Assembly (NCBI GenBank): GCA_022572355.1
Contig: JACZWC010000021.1
Coordinates: 1 to 64,000 of the forward strand
Reading direction: 5' to 3'
From: Bacteroidota bacterium
Lineage (GTDB): Bacteria; Bacteroidota; Bacteroidia; NORP154
Length of the DNA: 64,000 bases
Shown piece after piece: positions 41,901 through 49,167 of the stretch. The notes under the pieces were generated by a model that worked only from the letters and a program-made list of their open reading frames with translations, made no database searches and was not told the DNA's origin. How positions within the stretch are numbered: position 1 is the first letter of the stretch; every line of letters starts with the position of its first letter. The translations under genes were made by a program, and so were the position numbers.

Positions 41901-42381
41901 CAAGATTTGTTATGTCCCCATTTCTACAACATTGGTCAAAAGAGAATACCCAATCGGGACAATTCGATGGCAGCGTAAATGTGTTTTGGTAAGTGTATTT
42001 CTCAACCCCAGGCTCTGTACCGCCTGCGCAAACGCTTAGGGCAGCTGGACACAGCGGTGAAATATCCTCCGCGGCCCCAACCTGGAATAGCGTTAATGTA
42101 CTGGTAAGCCCACAGGCGGTTGAAGCGATTGTGATGTTCTTAGTTGCGCCCATTGCCGCCCCGGAACAATCCCTGTAAAAATACAGTGTGAACTGGTAAT
42201 TGTTTCCTCCGAGGCATGTATAGATTAATTCCGTTCCTACTCCATGTGTTGCCGTTGCATCTTTAATCAGGGCTGGATTGAGTAAAGCCAGCATTACTGC
42301 ACACGTGCAGCAAAGATATTTGAGCAGATGATTCAATACAATTTGCAAATGCGGTTTATTATTAAAATACCATCGATACAC
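32944..42381 (-). CDS. Giant type B T9SS adhesin with Ig-like, beta-helix and SprB-repeat regions
   Basis: A 3145-aa protein starting at a GTG (42381), with a hydrophobic signal segment at about 18-45. A Cys-rich N-terminal domain (YFYRDCSG, CPDWVFSFDQCCRNGD) precedes Ig-like modules of the LSDxxIxNPxATP type. Two of these are split by an inserted ~190-residue beta-sandwich. Further on are one SprB repeat, a right-handed beta-helix region (about residues 1287-1700), three SprB repeats, two TSAGPDATICEG modules, four ~50-residue GCDSI repeats, three more SprB repeats and a CHU_C type B domain at the end (NAFSPNNDGDNDLWVITG ... YNGWVQITR). The stop touches the PorP/SprF start. Expected to be a large surface adhesin; the ligand is unknown. 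Confidence 0.92.
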   Translation of the reverse strand: MYRWYFNNKPHLQIVLNHLLKYLCCTCAVMLALLNPALIKDATATHGVGTELIYTCLGGNNYQFTLYFYRDCSGAAMGATKNITIASTACGLTSTLTLFQVGAAEDISPLCPAALSVCAGGTEPGVEKYTYQNTFTLPSNCPDWVFSFDQCCRNGDITNLVTPTSQNSYVRSMLDNSSGICNNSPVFTSSPVPYICNNQLVNYNIGAFDVDGDSLYYTLVNALGTSGSLLTYVFGFSPTYPISTTTGSVNFDSTSGNLKITPDGIQVAIITVLVEEYRNGVLIGSVMRDVQIRVLDCASNIVPYMSSGGIINLSGGGVLVDSNSVSVCAGTPVNFEIVMSDDNAGDTLTVSTNLTLTIPAATFTTVGVNPVTGSFTWVPTVADAGLNTFTITVEDDACPILGIQTYEFDIDVISATNAGPDDFYCVGGVLVQLNATGGTDFNWSPSAGLSCTNCQDPIATPTVSTDYIVVSNLGGSCQNTDTVTVFVTPPFPMLLTPAIDTICLNESVQLDIITNPADGPFVYTWEDPFGDLTDPTIANPIATPLFTTTYWVEVISDTGCTQMDSLVIVVSGVGPTVTVTPVDTNICEGESVQLNTTATFAPPVCVANVFTPCTGPTFSDPVGSGILSTAEVSPFSGSNRGARSQYLYLATDLLAAGFTAGAIEAIGWNVLSKNSTLPFNSFTISLGCTAADTLDSNNWEATSTVFGPTAYTSIPGINLINLFSSYSWDGVSNLVLEVCWANSSFSADDSIEYANTSYFSTVNNTTNFMGTGCILTPDFGYTKLPNLQLTICPTPLFNPIYEWAPTAGLSDSTIGNPIATPTATTTYLVTVTDSGSSCSGSAIATINVGTNFTLTTSNDTSICFGDTISILTVPDIAGVYTYAWSPAWEISDTSVSNPEVYPSDTTTYYALVSNGLCDKVDSVTIAVSGTRMTAGADPPVICSGTQTVQLNVAGPGNPVSCGVSSAPCFGNFEYEIGDGVLSNGSTTYPAPYGHWYQTAKHQILYTAQELRIAGIVPGTINSLGFNIDAINGVSQYRLFAIKMGCTSVSDLNTWITGLSPVFSANTIDIVPGWNMYNFDANYDWDGVSNIVVEVCFNNLPDPWTLNSSTFYTVTGFTSVHYRNLDGSDACPTSVVAITSSNRPNTRFTQCYTDTALPVGYTYSWTPTSPLSDPNIQNPTATISAPTTFTVDVIDPAGCVYTHSVSITQNIVTAIITDSADVSCTGPGTGYATGRLIGGSPPYTYAWDDPGLQTDSMATGLIPGTYTVVITDAYGCNDAATVTIGPTPAPMAGIYTIGGSSPDYPDFTQAVKDLNIRGVSAPVIFNVRSGTYNEQIEIDSICGSSVINIVIFQSEVLDSTAVTLTFAATSTDNYTVRFNNCDFVIFKHLTLAATNVTNARVVELINGAANIRLAFDIINGPTVLSTLNSRALVYMATGNGENNQFRNSIFNNGAYAIYTVTTESGMLIDNNQLNNQYYMGFWVQNKDAVRVTSNVLQTNSSAFTFYGIYLNNCDNNIIISSNQIRSSTISGYGIFPINCDGTPLLPGLLSNNFVQLGTTGVAYGIYVSTNNNYLRIYHNSVHITSTSLTSARPFFSSTTGANNSVQNNIFSNTGGGYSVYISTAAVISTMNYNDHYTTGLILGHNAGTDYGSLSAWQLGTFRDVNSVSLDPIFTSVSDLHLTVNSPDTLKSGVTLSPFVPFDIDGTTRAAIPWMGAHESVLSPCIPMTLTSTPTGNLCGGDSLGTITVSIVGGTAPFTYLWDDSGTQTNAAATNLAGGIYQLIITDALGCTDSISDTVTEPPVLIAQITNSTALTCFGSNDGTAIVDISGGTLTYTIIWTPSGNTNDTVSGLAGGMHTVTIVDGNSCTASDSVLIVEPPFLSVSIIDSMDITCNGFNDGFAVASGSGGTGVLTYEWIPSGILNDTASGLSAGSHQIKITDNNGCSNSDTVTILEPAILIPDAGISNTICGGGSAVIGGFPTAAGGTMPYSYAWTPGATLNDSTISNPTATLSATTFYLVTVTDSNGCISSDGVTITVNTPATTSAGPDATICEGSANIMVGSFGGSASSITWTTSGSGAFVLATDPTTTYIPSAADVLAGTVTLSITTDDPAGPCGVATDFMILNINPIATTSAGPDATICEGSTHTMVGVFGGGASSILWTTSGSGVFTLATDPTTVYTPSAADILAGTVTLTITTDDPDGAGPCLASTDFMILTINPVFSISATATICDNDSILLGGAYQNSAGTYMDTLTSVTGCDSIVSTTLTVNTTYSNFPTIDICDDDSVFLAGAYQNTSGLYTDSYLTVDGCDSIISTTLNVYQTYQIFNTLTICSGDSIQIGLNFQNTAGTYVDTFLTINNCDSIISTTLTLDPVYSVQDTVTICSGDSIILGGAYQSVSGTYQDTLPTVAGCDSIVQTFLEINPTMSTTISAFDESCFGACDASAMIQVTGGNGAYTYSWDDPAVQTNATAAGLCTGMVRVLITDGIGCTANDSIPIVGPSEINLTTSSTDVVCFGNCDGAVSVVALNGQGAYTYSWNNGAAPVANPGGLCPNMYTVTVADSAGCSATDSAQVMEPLLITNFMTITDASCFGLCDGTAAAAVSGGVQPYTYSWSNSQTSSSISALCADTFFLVILDQNSCSITDAAIISDAPYIDPYFSYPDSVYCINETDPAPDTIASTPGIFSAPPNVAINSSTGVIDLAASTAGGPYTITHTTGGTCAYTHTFNIVLLNVPLVAIVNPGPFCGNDSTTTNLIGLPGGGIWSGGGIIDSVNGTFSPIAAGFGVDTVIYTRSNSNCSNSDTAYIIVIPPPSVSINGSTTICNGDSSTFVLNFIGSGPFNISYTDGTNIDTLLGLLPGDSITFSPSVTTTYTLLSIFDSLDCNGNAGGSVTINVISNPVPPLVASKPSYCEGDVILPITATPQSGGTILWFEDTLLTSIASGNSFVPTLVVGSNIYYVIETIGGCLSYAASVEVILYGQSAISAGSDETTCIGDEIQLQASGGISYLWYPSAGLSDTTIANPIATPMTSTTYYVQVSVNDSCSYVDSVRIGIDNTPECTWYIYNAFSPNNDGDNDLWVITGIDRFSDNNVMLFNRWEDKVREFDGYNNTTIVWDGTNENGNELPDGTYFYIINVGEQHYNGWVQITR

Positions 42382-42570
42382 TGATTAAAACAAGCTTCTC
42401 GACAGTACTCGATTTAAATCAATTAAATGTTTACGCATCTGACCTATTATTAGTTTCAGTATATTAATATAATATATATAATATCAATCAGACGAATCGC
42501 GGTTCAAATGGTTGCTAATCTCGTTGTTAGTAAATAAGTATTTTGAAACATTGCAGGATGATAGATTTTT

Positions 42571-42578
42571 TATCTTTG
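42571..42578 (+). promoter_or_regulatory. -7 box TATCTTTG just before guaA
   Basis: TATCTTTGCG matches the Bacteroidota TAnnTTTG consensus, with TTG 17 bp upstream as a possible -33 element. It ends only 3 bp before the first usable ATG (42582) and 12 bp before the second (42591), so the transcript would have almost no 5' leader. The rest of the 160-bp gap is AT-rich (ATATAATATATATAATATC). Confidence 0.65.
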
Positions 42579-42581
42579 CGT

Positions 42582-44111
42582 ATGCGTGAAATGGTCTTGA
42601 TTTTAGATTTCGGTTCGCAATATACCCAGCTGATTGCCAGGAGGTTACGTGAGCTTAATGTGTATTGTGAAATCCACCCGTACAACTCAATTCCAACGCT
42701 CGATAAATCGTTAAAAGGTGTAATTCTGTCGGGCAGCCCTTTTTCCGTTAAAGACAAGGATGCTCCACAGCTCGATTTATCAAAAATTATTGGCAAATAC
42801 CCAATGCTAGGTGTTTGTTATGGTGCGCAATTATTGGCAGAAAATAATAATGGTGTCGTGGCGCCTGCGGCCACAAGGGAATACGGACGGGCAAATCTAT
42901 CTTTTATAGCGCCTGATTCAAAGCTATTTCAAGGTATCTCTGTCGGTAGTCAGGTTTGGATGTCCCATGCGGATACGATCGTCGAATTACCTGATGGATT
43001 TGACAAGATTGCGAGTACCAACGACGTCGAGTTTGCGGGCTTCCGAATAAAAGATGAAAATATATATGGCATTCAATTTCATCCGGAAGTTTATCACTCC
43101 GATGATGGAATGACGCTGCTAAAGAACTTTATAGTTGGCGTATGCGGCTGCAGTCAAAATTGGACACCTGGTTCATTTGCAGAAGAATCAATTAAATCTC
43201 TGAAAGAAGAGCTTGGAAATGATAAGGTTGTATTGGGATTGTCGGGAGGCGTAGATTCTACGGTGGCGGCCATTTTATTAAACCAAGCCATCCCGGGCAA
43301 TTTGTATGGCATTTTTGTAGACAATGGCCTGTTGCGGAAAAATGAGTTTGAATCAGTATTAGAGCAATACAAGCAGATGGGTTTAAACGTGAAAGGCGTG
43401 GACGCCAAAGCTGAATTTTACGCAGCGCTGAAAGGAATTTCTGATCCTGAAAAAAAGCGGAAAGCAATTGGTAAGGCATTTATTGATGTATTTGACAGGG
43501 AGGCAAAAGAGATAGAAAATGTTAAATGGCTGGCACAGGGAACCATATATCCTGATGTGATTGAATCTATATCAGTCAAGGGTCCTTCCGCTACCATTAA
43601 ATCTCATCACAATGTAGGCGGCCTGCCCGATAAAATGAATTTGAAAATCATTGAACCGCTAAAGTCTCTTTTTAAGGACGAGGTAAGAAGGGTAGGTGTG
43701 GCCCTTAAAATTGATGATAATATTTTGATGCGGCATCCCTTTCCAGGGCCTGGACTCGGAATACGCATCATTGGTGAGGTTAATGAGGAAAAGGTACGCA
43801 TTTTGCAAGAGGTAGATCATATATTCATTAGTGGATTGAAAAATGAAGGTTTATATGATGAAGTTTGGCAAGCATTGGCCGTGTTATTGCCCGTACGATC
43901 TGTTGGCGTTATGGGAGATGAGCGGACTTATGAAAATACTGTTGCTTTAAGAGCTGTTTCTTCCACAGATGGCATGACCGCTGACTGGTGTCATCTGCCT
44001 TATGCGTTTTTAAGCAAAGTTTCAAATGATATTATAAACAAGGTAAAGGGCATTAACAGGGTGGTTTATGACATCAGCTCCAAACCACCTGCAACAATCG
44101 AATGGGAATAA
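42582..44111 (+). CDS. guaA: GMP synthase (glutamine-hydrolysing)
   Basis: A 509-aa enzyme that aminates XMP to GMP. The frame opens at a TTG (42543), but family members begin about [21 protein letters not shown], so the start is placed at 42582 (42591 is also possible). The class I glutamine amidotransferase domain has the nucleophile in [11 protein letters not shown] and the HPEV histidine. The ATP pyrophosphatase domain has the P-loop [11 protein letters not shown], and the C-terminal dimerisation domain ends KPPATIEWE. The next gene begins 10 bp after the stop. Confidence 0.97.
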   Translation: MREMVLILDFGSQYTQLIARRLRELNVYCEIHPYNSIPTLDKSLKGVILSGSPFSVKDKDAPQLDLSKIIGKYPMLGVCYGAQLLAENNNGVVAPAATREYGRANLSFIAPDSKLFQGISVGSQVWMSHADTIVELPDGFDKIASTNDVEFAGFRIKDENIYGIQFHPEVYHSDDGMTLLKNFIVGVCGCSQNWTPGSFAEESIKSLKEELGNDKVVLGLSGGVDSTVAAILLNQAIPGNLYGIFVDNGLLRKNEFESVLEQYKQMGLNVKGVDAKAEFYAALKGISDPEKKRKAIGKAFIDVFDREAKEIENVKWLAQGTIYPDVIESISVKGPSATIKSHHNVGGLPDKMNLKIIEPLKSLFKDEVRRVGVALKIDDNILMRHPFPGPGLGIRIIGEVNEEKVRILQEVDHIFISGLKNEGLYDEVWQALAVLLPVRSVGVMGDERTYENTVALRAVSSTDGMTADWCHLPYAFLSKVSNDIINKVKGINRVVYDISSKPPATIEWE

Positions 44112-44121
44112 ATTTAACGCA

Positions 44122-45924
44122 GTGAAAAGTCTGTATTCCATATTGGCATTAATTGTTTTGCTAATCAGCTTAAATTCTGTCGACTGCATTGGGCAAGCTG
44201 TCCCTGAAGATGTACAGATTCAAATCATAGCGGGAAGGAAATATTACGTTCACACGGTGGGTAGGGGTGAGACACTTTATGCAATAGCTAAGAAATATGG
44301 AGTTGAGGTCAAGGACATTGTTCTGGAAAACCCACTGAGCATTAACGGATTAAAATTAGGGCAATCAATAAAAATTCCTGTACCTATAAAAGTCGTCAGC
44401 ACCAAGGCCCTGGATGGCAGGTTCTTCTATCATCAAGTTCAACCTGGAGAGACTTTTTATGCACTCTCACGACAGTACTCCGTAAGTGTAGAGAGTATTA
44501 AGCTGGCCAATCCAGAAATGGTAGTTGGGCTTAAGGCAAATACCACGATTCGCATTCCGGTATCCAAGAAAATTCAGGAGGATAATGCTGATATAGGCTC
44601 TCCAGGATTTGCTGATAACAGCGAGCACTCCGAGACAGATGCAGATACGTCTGGATCAGTAATGGGCCCGTTAGAAGGAGGTAGATCAGATACATTGATG
44701 TTGGATAGTCCAGAACAGAAAGATACAATTCTCCTTAGGGATGTTTATCATATTGCACTGATGCTCCCTTTTTACCTCGACATCAACGACAGTATCAATA
44801 AAAGAAGAAAGCTTGGAGACGAGGAATCTGTTTTTAAAAGATCCAATGTGGCACTTGAGTTTTATGAGGGTGCCAGGATAGCAATTGACTCAATGCACAG
44901 ACAGAAATTTGCTGCGCGGGTTTATGTGTATGATACGGAAAATGATACGGCTGTGGTTAAGCGGATAATTAAAAAGCCAGAAATGAAAAGGATGGATTTG
45001 ATAATTGGCCCGCTTTATCGTTCTAATCTCAATTATGTAGTCGATTTCGCAAAGAAGCACGGCATAGAAATGGTATCACCCTTAATTACTACCAATCGAA
45101 TACTAAATTCTTATCCTAACTTAAGTAAGGTGAAGCCATGCGTACAAACAAGTGTGAAAAAGCTGGCAGATTATGTTTTCGAAAACTATATCTCTGTAAA
45201 AGCAATAGGCCATGAGACCAACCATTTGGTGATTATTCACAACGGCGATCCTGGGGAGAAACTATTGGCAAATTTGTTTCTCCAAACCCTGACCGAATCA
45301 ACAGAACAACCGAATGATCCGATAGCTCCCGATAGCTATCGGGACGGATCTGGGGTGGTAGAGGAGCTGAAGCTGGAATATAAAATAATCGACTACAGCG
45401 ATAGAGAAATGGAAGCTGTTGAAGAGGCGCTGTCAATTGCAGACTCCAATATTATTATTGTTCCTTCGAGAGATCAGGTATTTGTAAGCAAGTTAATTGC
45501 CAAATTGTATGCCAAAGATAAGAGCTACGGCATGGAAGTATTTGGCCTTCCTGTTTGGAAGTTTTTTGGGAATTTGGAAAGTAACCAGTTACACAAATTA
45601 CATGTTCACATTCCCTCTCCGACTTTTATTAATTATGAGGATGCTGCCGTGAAGAAAATGACACTGAAGTACAGTAAAAAGTACAACAGATATCCGAGCA
45701 GGTATGCATTTGAAGGATTTGATGTACTGTACTATTATTTGAACGTACTCAAACAATATGGCCATCAGTTTCAGTCATTTCTCCCTGAGATAAGATGGCC
45801 TTCACTACAGTCTGAATATACCTTCGAAATGGTTGGAGCAAACAGCGGATACGAGAATACACGGGTTTTTATCCTGGAATATGAGGATTATCAACTGGTG
45901 AATAAAACACCGAGGACGAATTAG
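44122..45924 (+). CDS. LysM-repeat protein with periplasmic-binding-like domain
   Basis: About 600 aa. The GTG at 44122 gives a proper signal peptide (VKSLYSILALIVLLISL, cut near GQA); the ATG at 44068 would overlap guaA by 44 bp and add a non-hydrophobic leader. Two LysM motifs follow (YYVHTVGRGETLYAIAKKYG; FYHQVQPGETFYALSRQYS), each ending in an xIPV strand. After an acidic linker there is a type I periplasmic-binding-protein-like domain (about 215-600; IALMLPFYLDIND, MDLIIGPLYRSNL). The likely role is at the cell wall, analogous to LpoA-type regulators or an envelope scaffold; this is inference. A perfect 18-bp palindrome lies within the coding region at 45327-45344. Confidence 0.88.
   Translation: MKSLYSILALIVLLISLNSVDCIGQAVPEDVQIQIIAGRKYYVHTVGRGETLYAIAKKYGVEVKDIVLENPLSINGLKLGQSIKIPVPIKVVSTKALDGRFFYHQVQPGETFYALSRQYSVSVESIKLANPEMVVGLKANTTIRIPVSKKIQEDNADIGSPGFADNSEHSETDADTSGSVMGPLEGGRSDTLMLDSPEQKDTILLRDVYHIALMLPFYLDINDSINKRRKLGDEESVFKRSNVALEFYEGARIAIDSMHRQKFAARVYVYDTENDTAVVKRIIKKPEMKRMDLIIGPLYRSNLNYVVDFAKKHGIEMVSPLITTNRILNSYPNLSKVKPCVQTSVKKLADYVFENYISVKAIGHETNHLVIIHNGDPGEKLLANLFLQTLTESTEQPNDPIAPDSYRDGSGVVEELKLEYKIIDYSDREMEAVEEALSIADSNIIIVPSRDQVFVSKLIAKLYAKDKSYGMEVFGLPVWKFFGNLESNQLHKLHVHIPSPTFINYEDAAVKKMTLKYSKKYNRYPSRYAFEGFDVLYYYLNVLKQYGHQFQSFLPEIRWPSLQSEYTFEMVGANSGYENTRVFILEYEDYQLVNKTPRTN
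45316..45350. repeat. Palindromic repeat unit inside the LysM gene
   Basis: TCCCGATAG/CTATCGGGA (45327-45344) is a perfect 18-bp palindrome. It is flanked by GATCCG (45316-45321) and CGGATC (45345-45350), with a 5-bp interruption on the left side only. The encoded segment (DPIAPDSYRDGSG) looks like an unstructured insertion in the binding-protein-like domain. This looks like a dispersed REP-type palindrome that landed in a tolerant loop. Confidence 0.6.
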
Positions 45925-45998
45925 TAATTAGAATTCTGTTATCAAAGAATATATCTGGCTTAATTTAATGAGTCTGTCTCAAAAATATTATTTCAAGT

Positions 45999-46094
45999 TT
46001 AACCGCAAAGTGCGCAATGAATACGCAATGAACGCAAGGTTTAATAATCACACCTTTGCGAGCTTCGCGCTAACTTGGCGATCTTAGCGGTTAA
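45999..46094. repeat. Intergenic ~43-bp imperfect inverted repeat (AACCGC...GCGGTT type)
   Basis: The left arm (45999-46041; starts TTAACCGCAAAG) and right arm (46052-46094; ends TCTTAGCGGTTAA) are about 70% complementary with a loop of about 10 bases. It fills the gap between the LysM gene and the convergent acyltransferase gene. It resembles intergenic CGCAAAG-rich hairpins I associate with Bacteroidota genomes. No ORF is evident. Confidence 0.65.
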
Positions 46095-46194
46095 GTAAGT
46101 ATGGTTGCTTTTTTGACCGCCCCCTAAATACCACAGTACACCAAAAGAGAACCGTAATTGGTAATTTCTAATATTCAATCGATACTTGGTAATA

Positions 46195-47070
46195 TCAATC
46201 ATTCTTGTGTTTCCAGCGCTTGTGTGACCAAAGCCAATTACTCGGGTTCTTATTGATAGCATCTTCAATAGCTCTTACATATTTCTCGGTAATTTCATGC
46301 TCTGAAGTTTGTGAGGGCTTCTCCTCTAACATAGAGTACTCAATGTAATATTTCCCTCTTGCAATTCTTTGAAGATCGAGAAACACTACCGGCAAGTTCA
46401 GTGAAACAGCCAGCTTTTCAGGCCCGAGAAAAAATGGAGTTTTTTGGTTCATAAAAGTGGTCCAGTATTCTATCTTGTGCTTCATTGGAGATTGATCGGC
46501 ACCAAATTGGAACAGGGCCGGCCCATCGGCGGCATGAGTCTTATTGTAATTCCTCATGAACTCCAGTGTTTCATGCATAGCTATCAATCTGGTTTTAAAT
46601 CGTTTTCGCAATTTGAAAATTAGCTTTTCTGAAATCTTGTCAGAAAGCGGTTTGTAAACCACGTAGCACATGTATTTCGATTGCTCGCTGCCCATCATCA
46701 ATGAGAGCTCCCAGTTAAAATAATGGCCTTGTACTATGATCACATTACTATTGTTTTTATGCAACCCCTCCAGTAACTCGTTATTTCGAAACTCACACAT
46801 ATTTCGCACGATGCTTTCAGAGGCGAAGATGAGCTTTACCATTTCGGTGAGCGTGTCAAAAAGATTTTTGTAAAATTGAATGGCAATACTATGGATTTCA
46901 GCTTCTGTTTTATCCGGGTAGGAATTCCTCAAATTGGTATAAACAACTTTTTTTCTGTACCCGACAATATGAAATCCGACGAAGAACAGCAAGTCAGAAA
47001 TGAGATACAATACAAAAAACGGAAGCAGTGAGATCATCCAAAGCACTCCCAACAAGAGGTAATAGAACAT
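46195..47070 (-). CDS. Lysophospholipid/lipid A-type acyltransferase (LpxL/HtrB family)
   Basis: A 291-aa membrane-associated acyltransferase with an N-terminal hydrophobic anchor (about 3-35). The catalytic HX4E motif is H116-E121 in GHYFNWE, and a later ADQSP segment and WLWSHKRWK near the C-terminus are typical of LpxL/LpxM-type enzymes. These add a secondary acyl chain to the lipid A precursor; related Bacteroidota members may acylate other lipids. It begins 31 bp after the GWxTD gene on the same strand, suggesting an operon. Confidence 0.92.
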   Translation of the reverse strand: MFYYLLLGVLWMISLLPFFVLYLISDLLFFVGFHIVGYRKKVVYTNLRNSYPDKTEAEIHSIAIQFYKNLFDTLTEMVKLIFASESIVRNMCEFRNNELLEGLHKNNSNVIIVQGHYFNWELSLMMGSEQSKYMCYVVYKPLSDKISEKLIFKLRKRFKTRLIAMHETLEFMRNYNKTHAADGPALFQFGADQSPMKHKIEYWTTFMNQKTPFFLGPEKLAVSLNLPVVFLDLQRIARGKYYIEYSMLEEKPSQTSEHEITEKYVRAIEDAINKNPSNWLWSHKRWKHKND

Positions 47071-47101
47071 ATGGAGCTCTTTAGTCGATTAAGCGATGAC
47101 T

Positions 47102-48580
47102 TTAAGGATTTCTGTACAGGTTTACGGCATTACCACCCCAATGGTCAGGGACGTTTTGGCGAGAAAGGTCTTTTATCACGGTGTTTCGTTTTTCCAGTTT
47201 ATACCTCCAGGCTGGATCATGTGGCTCACCGATCGCATCCGAATGTAATAATTCATAATCACCCACAACCATTGATTCATCATAGAAAATAAATTTTCTA
47301 TTCGATTGATTCCCGAGCTTGTAATAATGCCAGATTTCGTAGGGATAGCTGGAGGGTTCATAAAGGCTCACGGAGATATTATTCGGTAATCCATATTGCA
47401 AAAATACCCTTCCACGATCCGATTCATATCCCTTCTTGATAATAGTGCCGTATTGCTCGTCTACCCGAAGTACCTGCACATAGTATTCCTTCCATGCTTT
47501 TTCCGGATCAACAGGGTCTCGAACTGACCAAAAGTTATAGAAGTAACGTTTCATCATTTCGCTATCAGCAATCTCAATTTGTCTGTCTGCGAATTCTCTT
47601 TCATATGTAGAGGCTATCGGATACAAACAAGCGATGTGTTCCTTGAGCAGCTCTATGTCGCTCATAGGCTCAACGAAAGTGTTTGCAATACCTACATCTC
47701 CCAAGTCCTCCTGCGACATCCTATAGGATGGATTACTGCGTTGAAAAAACTGTCTCTTGCTCGTAATCAGCTTGTTTTCCCTATCTCTTACTTCTATAAC
47801 AAAATTGTAATTACCAGAAGGTAATTCCTCCAAAGGAAATTTATTGAGCAATACGTTAACCTGCGCTGATGTCTGTTTTACAAATCGCCTGAACTTGTCC
47901 AATTTTACATGAGAGTCTTGAGATTCGATGAAATAATTGACCAAATACTGTTCTCCCTCTCCGAATACCTGTTTCGTATTGTAGATTTCCGAGTAAAATA
48001 TGAACTGATTATTCTCCTCAGAATAGAAGTTGCTAACGAATGGGTTGATGTCGTATCCCGCCTTGCTGATATCCGTTTTGGTCTCAGTCTTAGAATAGCT
48101 CTCAACCAGCTCTATATCTGATATCTGAATACTGTCCGTTGGATAGTTAATCACAAATACATCCGAATATTTGACAATATTCTTTTCGTTTTTATCGGAC
48201 TTATCTCTAAACTGGAGCTCAAATTGATGTATGCCATTGGGCAGCGGTATTCTCCTTCTATCCATGAAAGTAATTGCTTCCTTCTTATCGGTACCCGGGG
48301 CTCTCGTGCACTTCAGGTCATACTTGTCAAAGTATTTAATGGTGTCATTTTGGGAGAATATCATGATGATTTCTACCTGCCCATATTCAGACCCGTCTTC
48401 TGATGTAGTATACTTGATTGTTTGACCATTTATAGCCAGGTAAGTTTCGATATAAGGCCCATCTGTTGGAGAATAGAAAATGGCATGTGCAAAATATCCC
48501 TGCACCCTGGCGCCAAATGAAATTTGCGAAAGGCCAAGGATAATCAGCAGCGCTATTAAAGTGCTTTGCAGGGGCTTCAT
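47102..48580 (-). CDS. GWxTD domain-containing exported protein
   Basis: A 492-aa protein. The start is set at the ATG at 48580 because MKPLQSTLIALLIILGLSQ is a signal peptide; the 19 upstream codons are not. The C-terminal part matches the GWxTD-type domain: FYNFWSVRDPVDPEKAWKEYYVQVLRV, SDRGRVFLQYGLPNNI and YEIWHYYKLGNQSNRKFIFYDE. The N-terminal half is beta-rich, with IHQFELQFRDKSDKN. The family function is unknown; it is exported in Bacteroidota and some other phyla. The lipid acyltransferase follows after 31 bp. Confidence 0.88.
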   Translation of the reverse strand: MKPLQSTLIALLIILGLSQISFGARVQGYFAHAIFYSPTDGPYIETYLAINGQTIKYTTSEDGSEYGQVEIIMIFSQNDTIKYFDKYDLKCTRAPGTDKKEAITFMDRRRIPLPNGIHQFELQFRDKSDKNEKNIVKYSDVFVINYPTDSIQISDIELVESYSKTETKTDISKAGYDINPFVSNFYSEENNQFIFYSEIYNTKQVFGEGEQYLVNYFIESQDSHVKLDKFRRFVKQTSAQVNVLLNKFPLEELPSGNYNFVIEVRDRENKLITSKRQFFQRSNPSYRMSQEDLGDVGIANTFVEPMSDIELLKEHIACLYPIASTYEREFADRQIEIADSEMMKRYFYNFWSVRDPVDPEKAWKEYYVQVLRVDEQYGTIIKKGYESDRGRVFLQYGLPNNISVSLYEPSSYPYEIWHYYKLGNQSNRKFIFYDESMVVGDYELLHSDAIGEPHDPAWRYKLEKRNTVIKDLSRQNVPDHWGGNAVNLYRNP

Positions 48581-48754
48581 ATAGTTGTTTTTATTGCACA
48601 CGAAGTTAAAAAATAAAAGATTAGTAATCTGTGTCACGGCAAGTGGTCTCTATAGTGCGTAAAACTCAAAGAGCCCTTTATAGAACGGGGCGTTTTACAT
48701 CAAAAAGGCTGTCTCAAAGTGAGATAACCAAAAAATATTCTTTCACGCCAAAAT

Positions 48755-49024
48755 CTAAAACTTGAATATCACATTGCTGATCAGGCCGTTACCTACCGTG
48801 TATGTTTTGAATTCATTGCCGTCAAATCTCGACACCCCTCTGTTTGTGGCAAACCACATATAACCGGCCTTGTCCTGAATAATATGATATACTTCGTTAG
48901 AAGGCAGTCCATCACGCATTGTATAATTTACGGACACCTCCTCCAGCTTCTGGGCATCGCAAGTAGTGAAGCTCAGGAGAATGATTAGGGAGAGGGCAGT
49001 GTATGTTGTTTTTTTACTGTTCAA
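48755..49024 (-). pseudogene. 5' remnant of a two-component-propeller sensor kinase gene
   Basis: An 89-codon frame with a signal peptide (TYTALSLIILLSFTTCDAQ) and the first Reg_prop blade (MRDGLPSNEVYHIIQDKAGYMWFATNRG, SRFDGNEFKTYTV), ending at NVIFKF and a stop. Intact proteins of this class have many such blades, a membrane segment and a histidine kinase. The rest is missing; GGCTGTCTCAAAG lies at 48707-48719, about 36 bp beyond the break. The divergent neighbour is a LytS-type kinase, the class such sensors normally feed into. Confidence 0.75.
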
Positions 49025-49155
49025 ACCATAGCAATATTACGAAAAGCTTTATACTGCTTTGGAACTTGGAGACTCTTTCCAGATGGAGAAGAATACTGTT
49101 GAGATTTGCCAATGGATGGGAGAAATGCCTGGCATATGGAATTGAATATTAAAAC

Positions 49156-49163
49156 TATCTTTC
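49156..49163 (+). promoter_or_regulatory. -7-like box TATCTTTC just before the LytS-type kinase
   Basis: TATCTTTCGCAAATG places a near-consensus TAnnTTTG box four bases before the ATG at 49168, as in guaA. No good -33 element is visible, so support is moderate. Confidence 0.45.
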
Positions 49164-49167
49164 GCAA

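Noticed and set aside
44068-44121. Upstream ATG for the LysM protein overlapping guaA by 44 bp
   Set aside because: The GTG at 44122 gives a proper signal peptide and a 10-bp gap after guaA; the upstream codons lie in guaA's conserved C-terminus.
46041-46268. Minus-strand 75-codon ORF after the LysM gene
   Set aside because: It is built from the CGCAAAG hairpin arms and the antisense frame of the acyltransferase end.
48707-48719. GGCTGTCTCAAAG as an insertion-sequence end
   Set aside because: No transposase, partner inverted repeat or target duplication is visible; kept only as a hint in the truncated-sensor finding.
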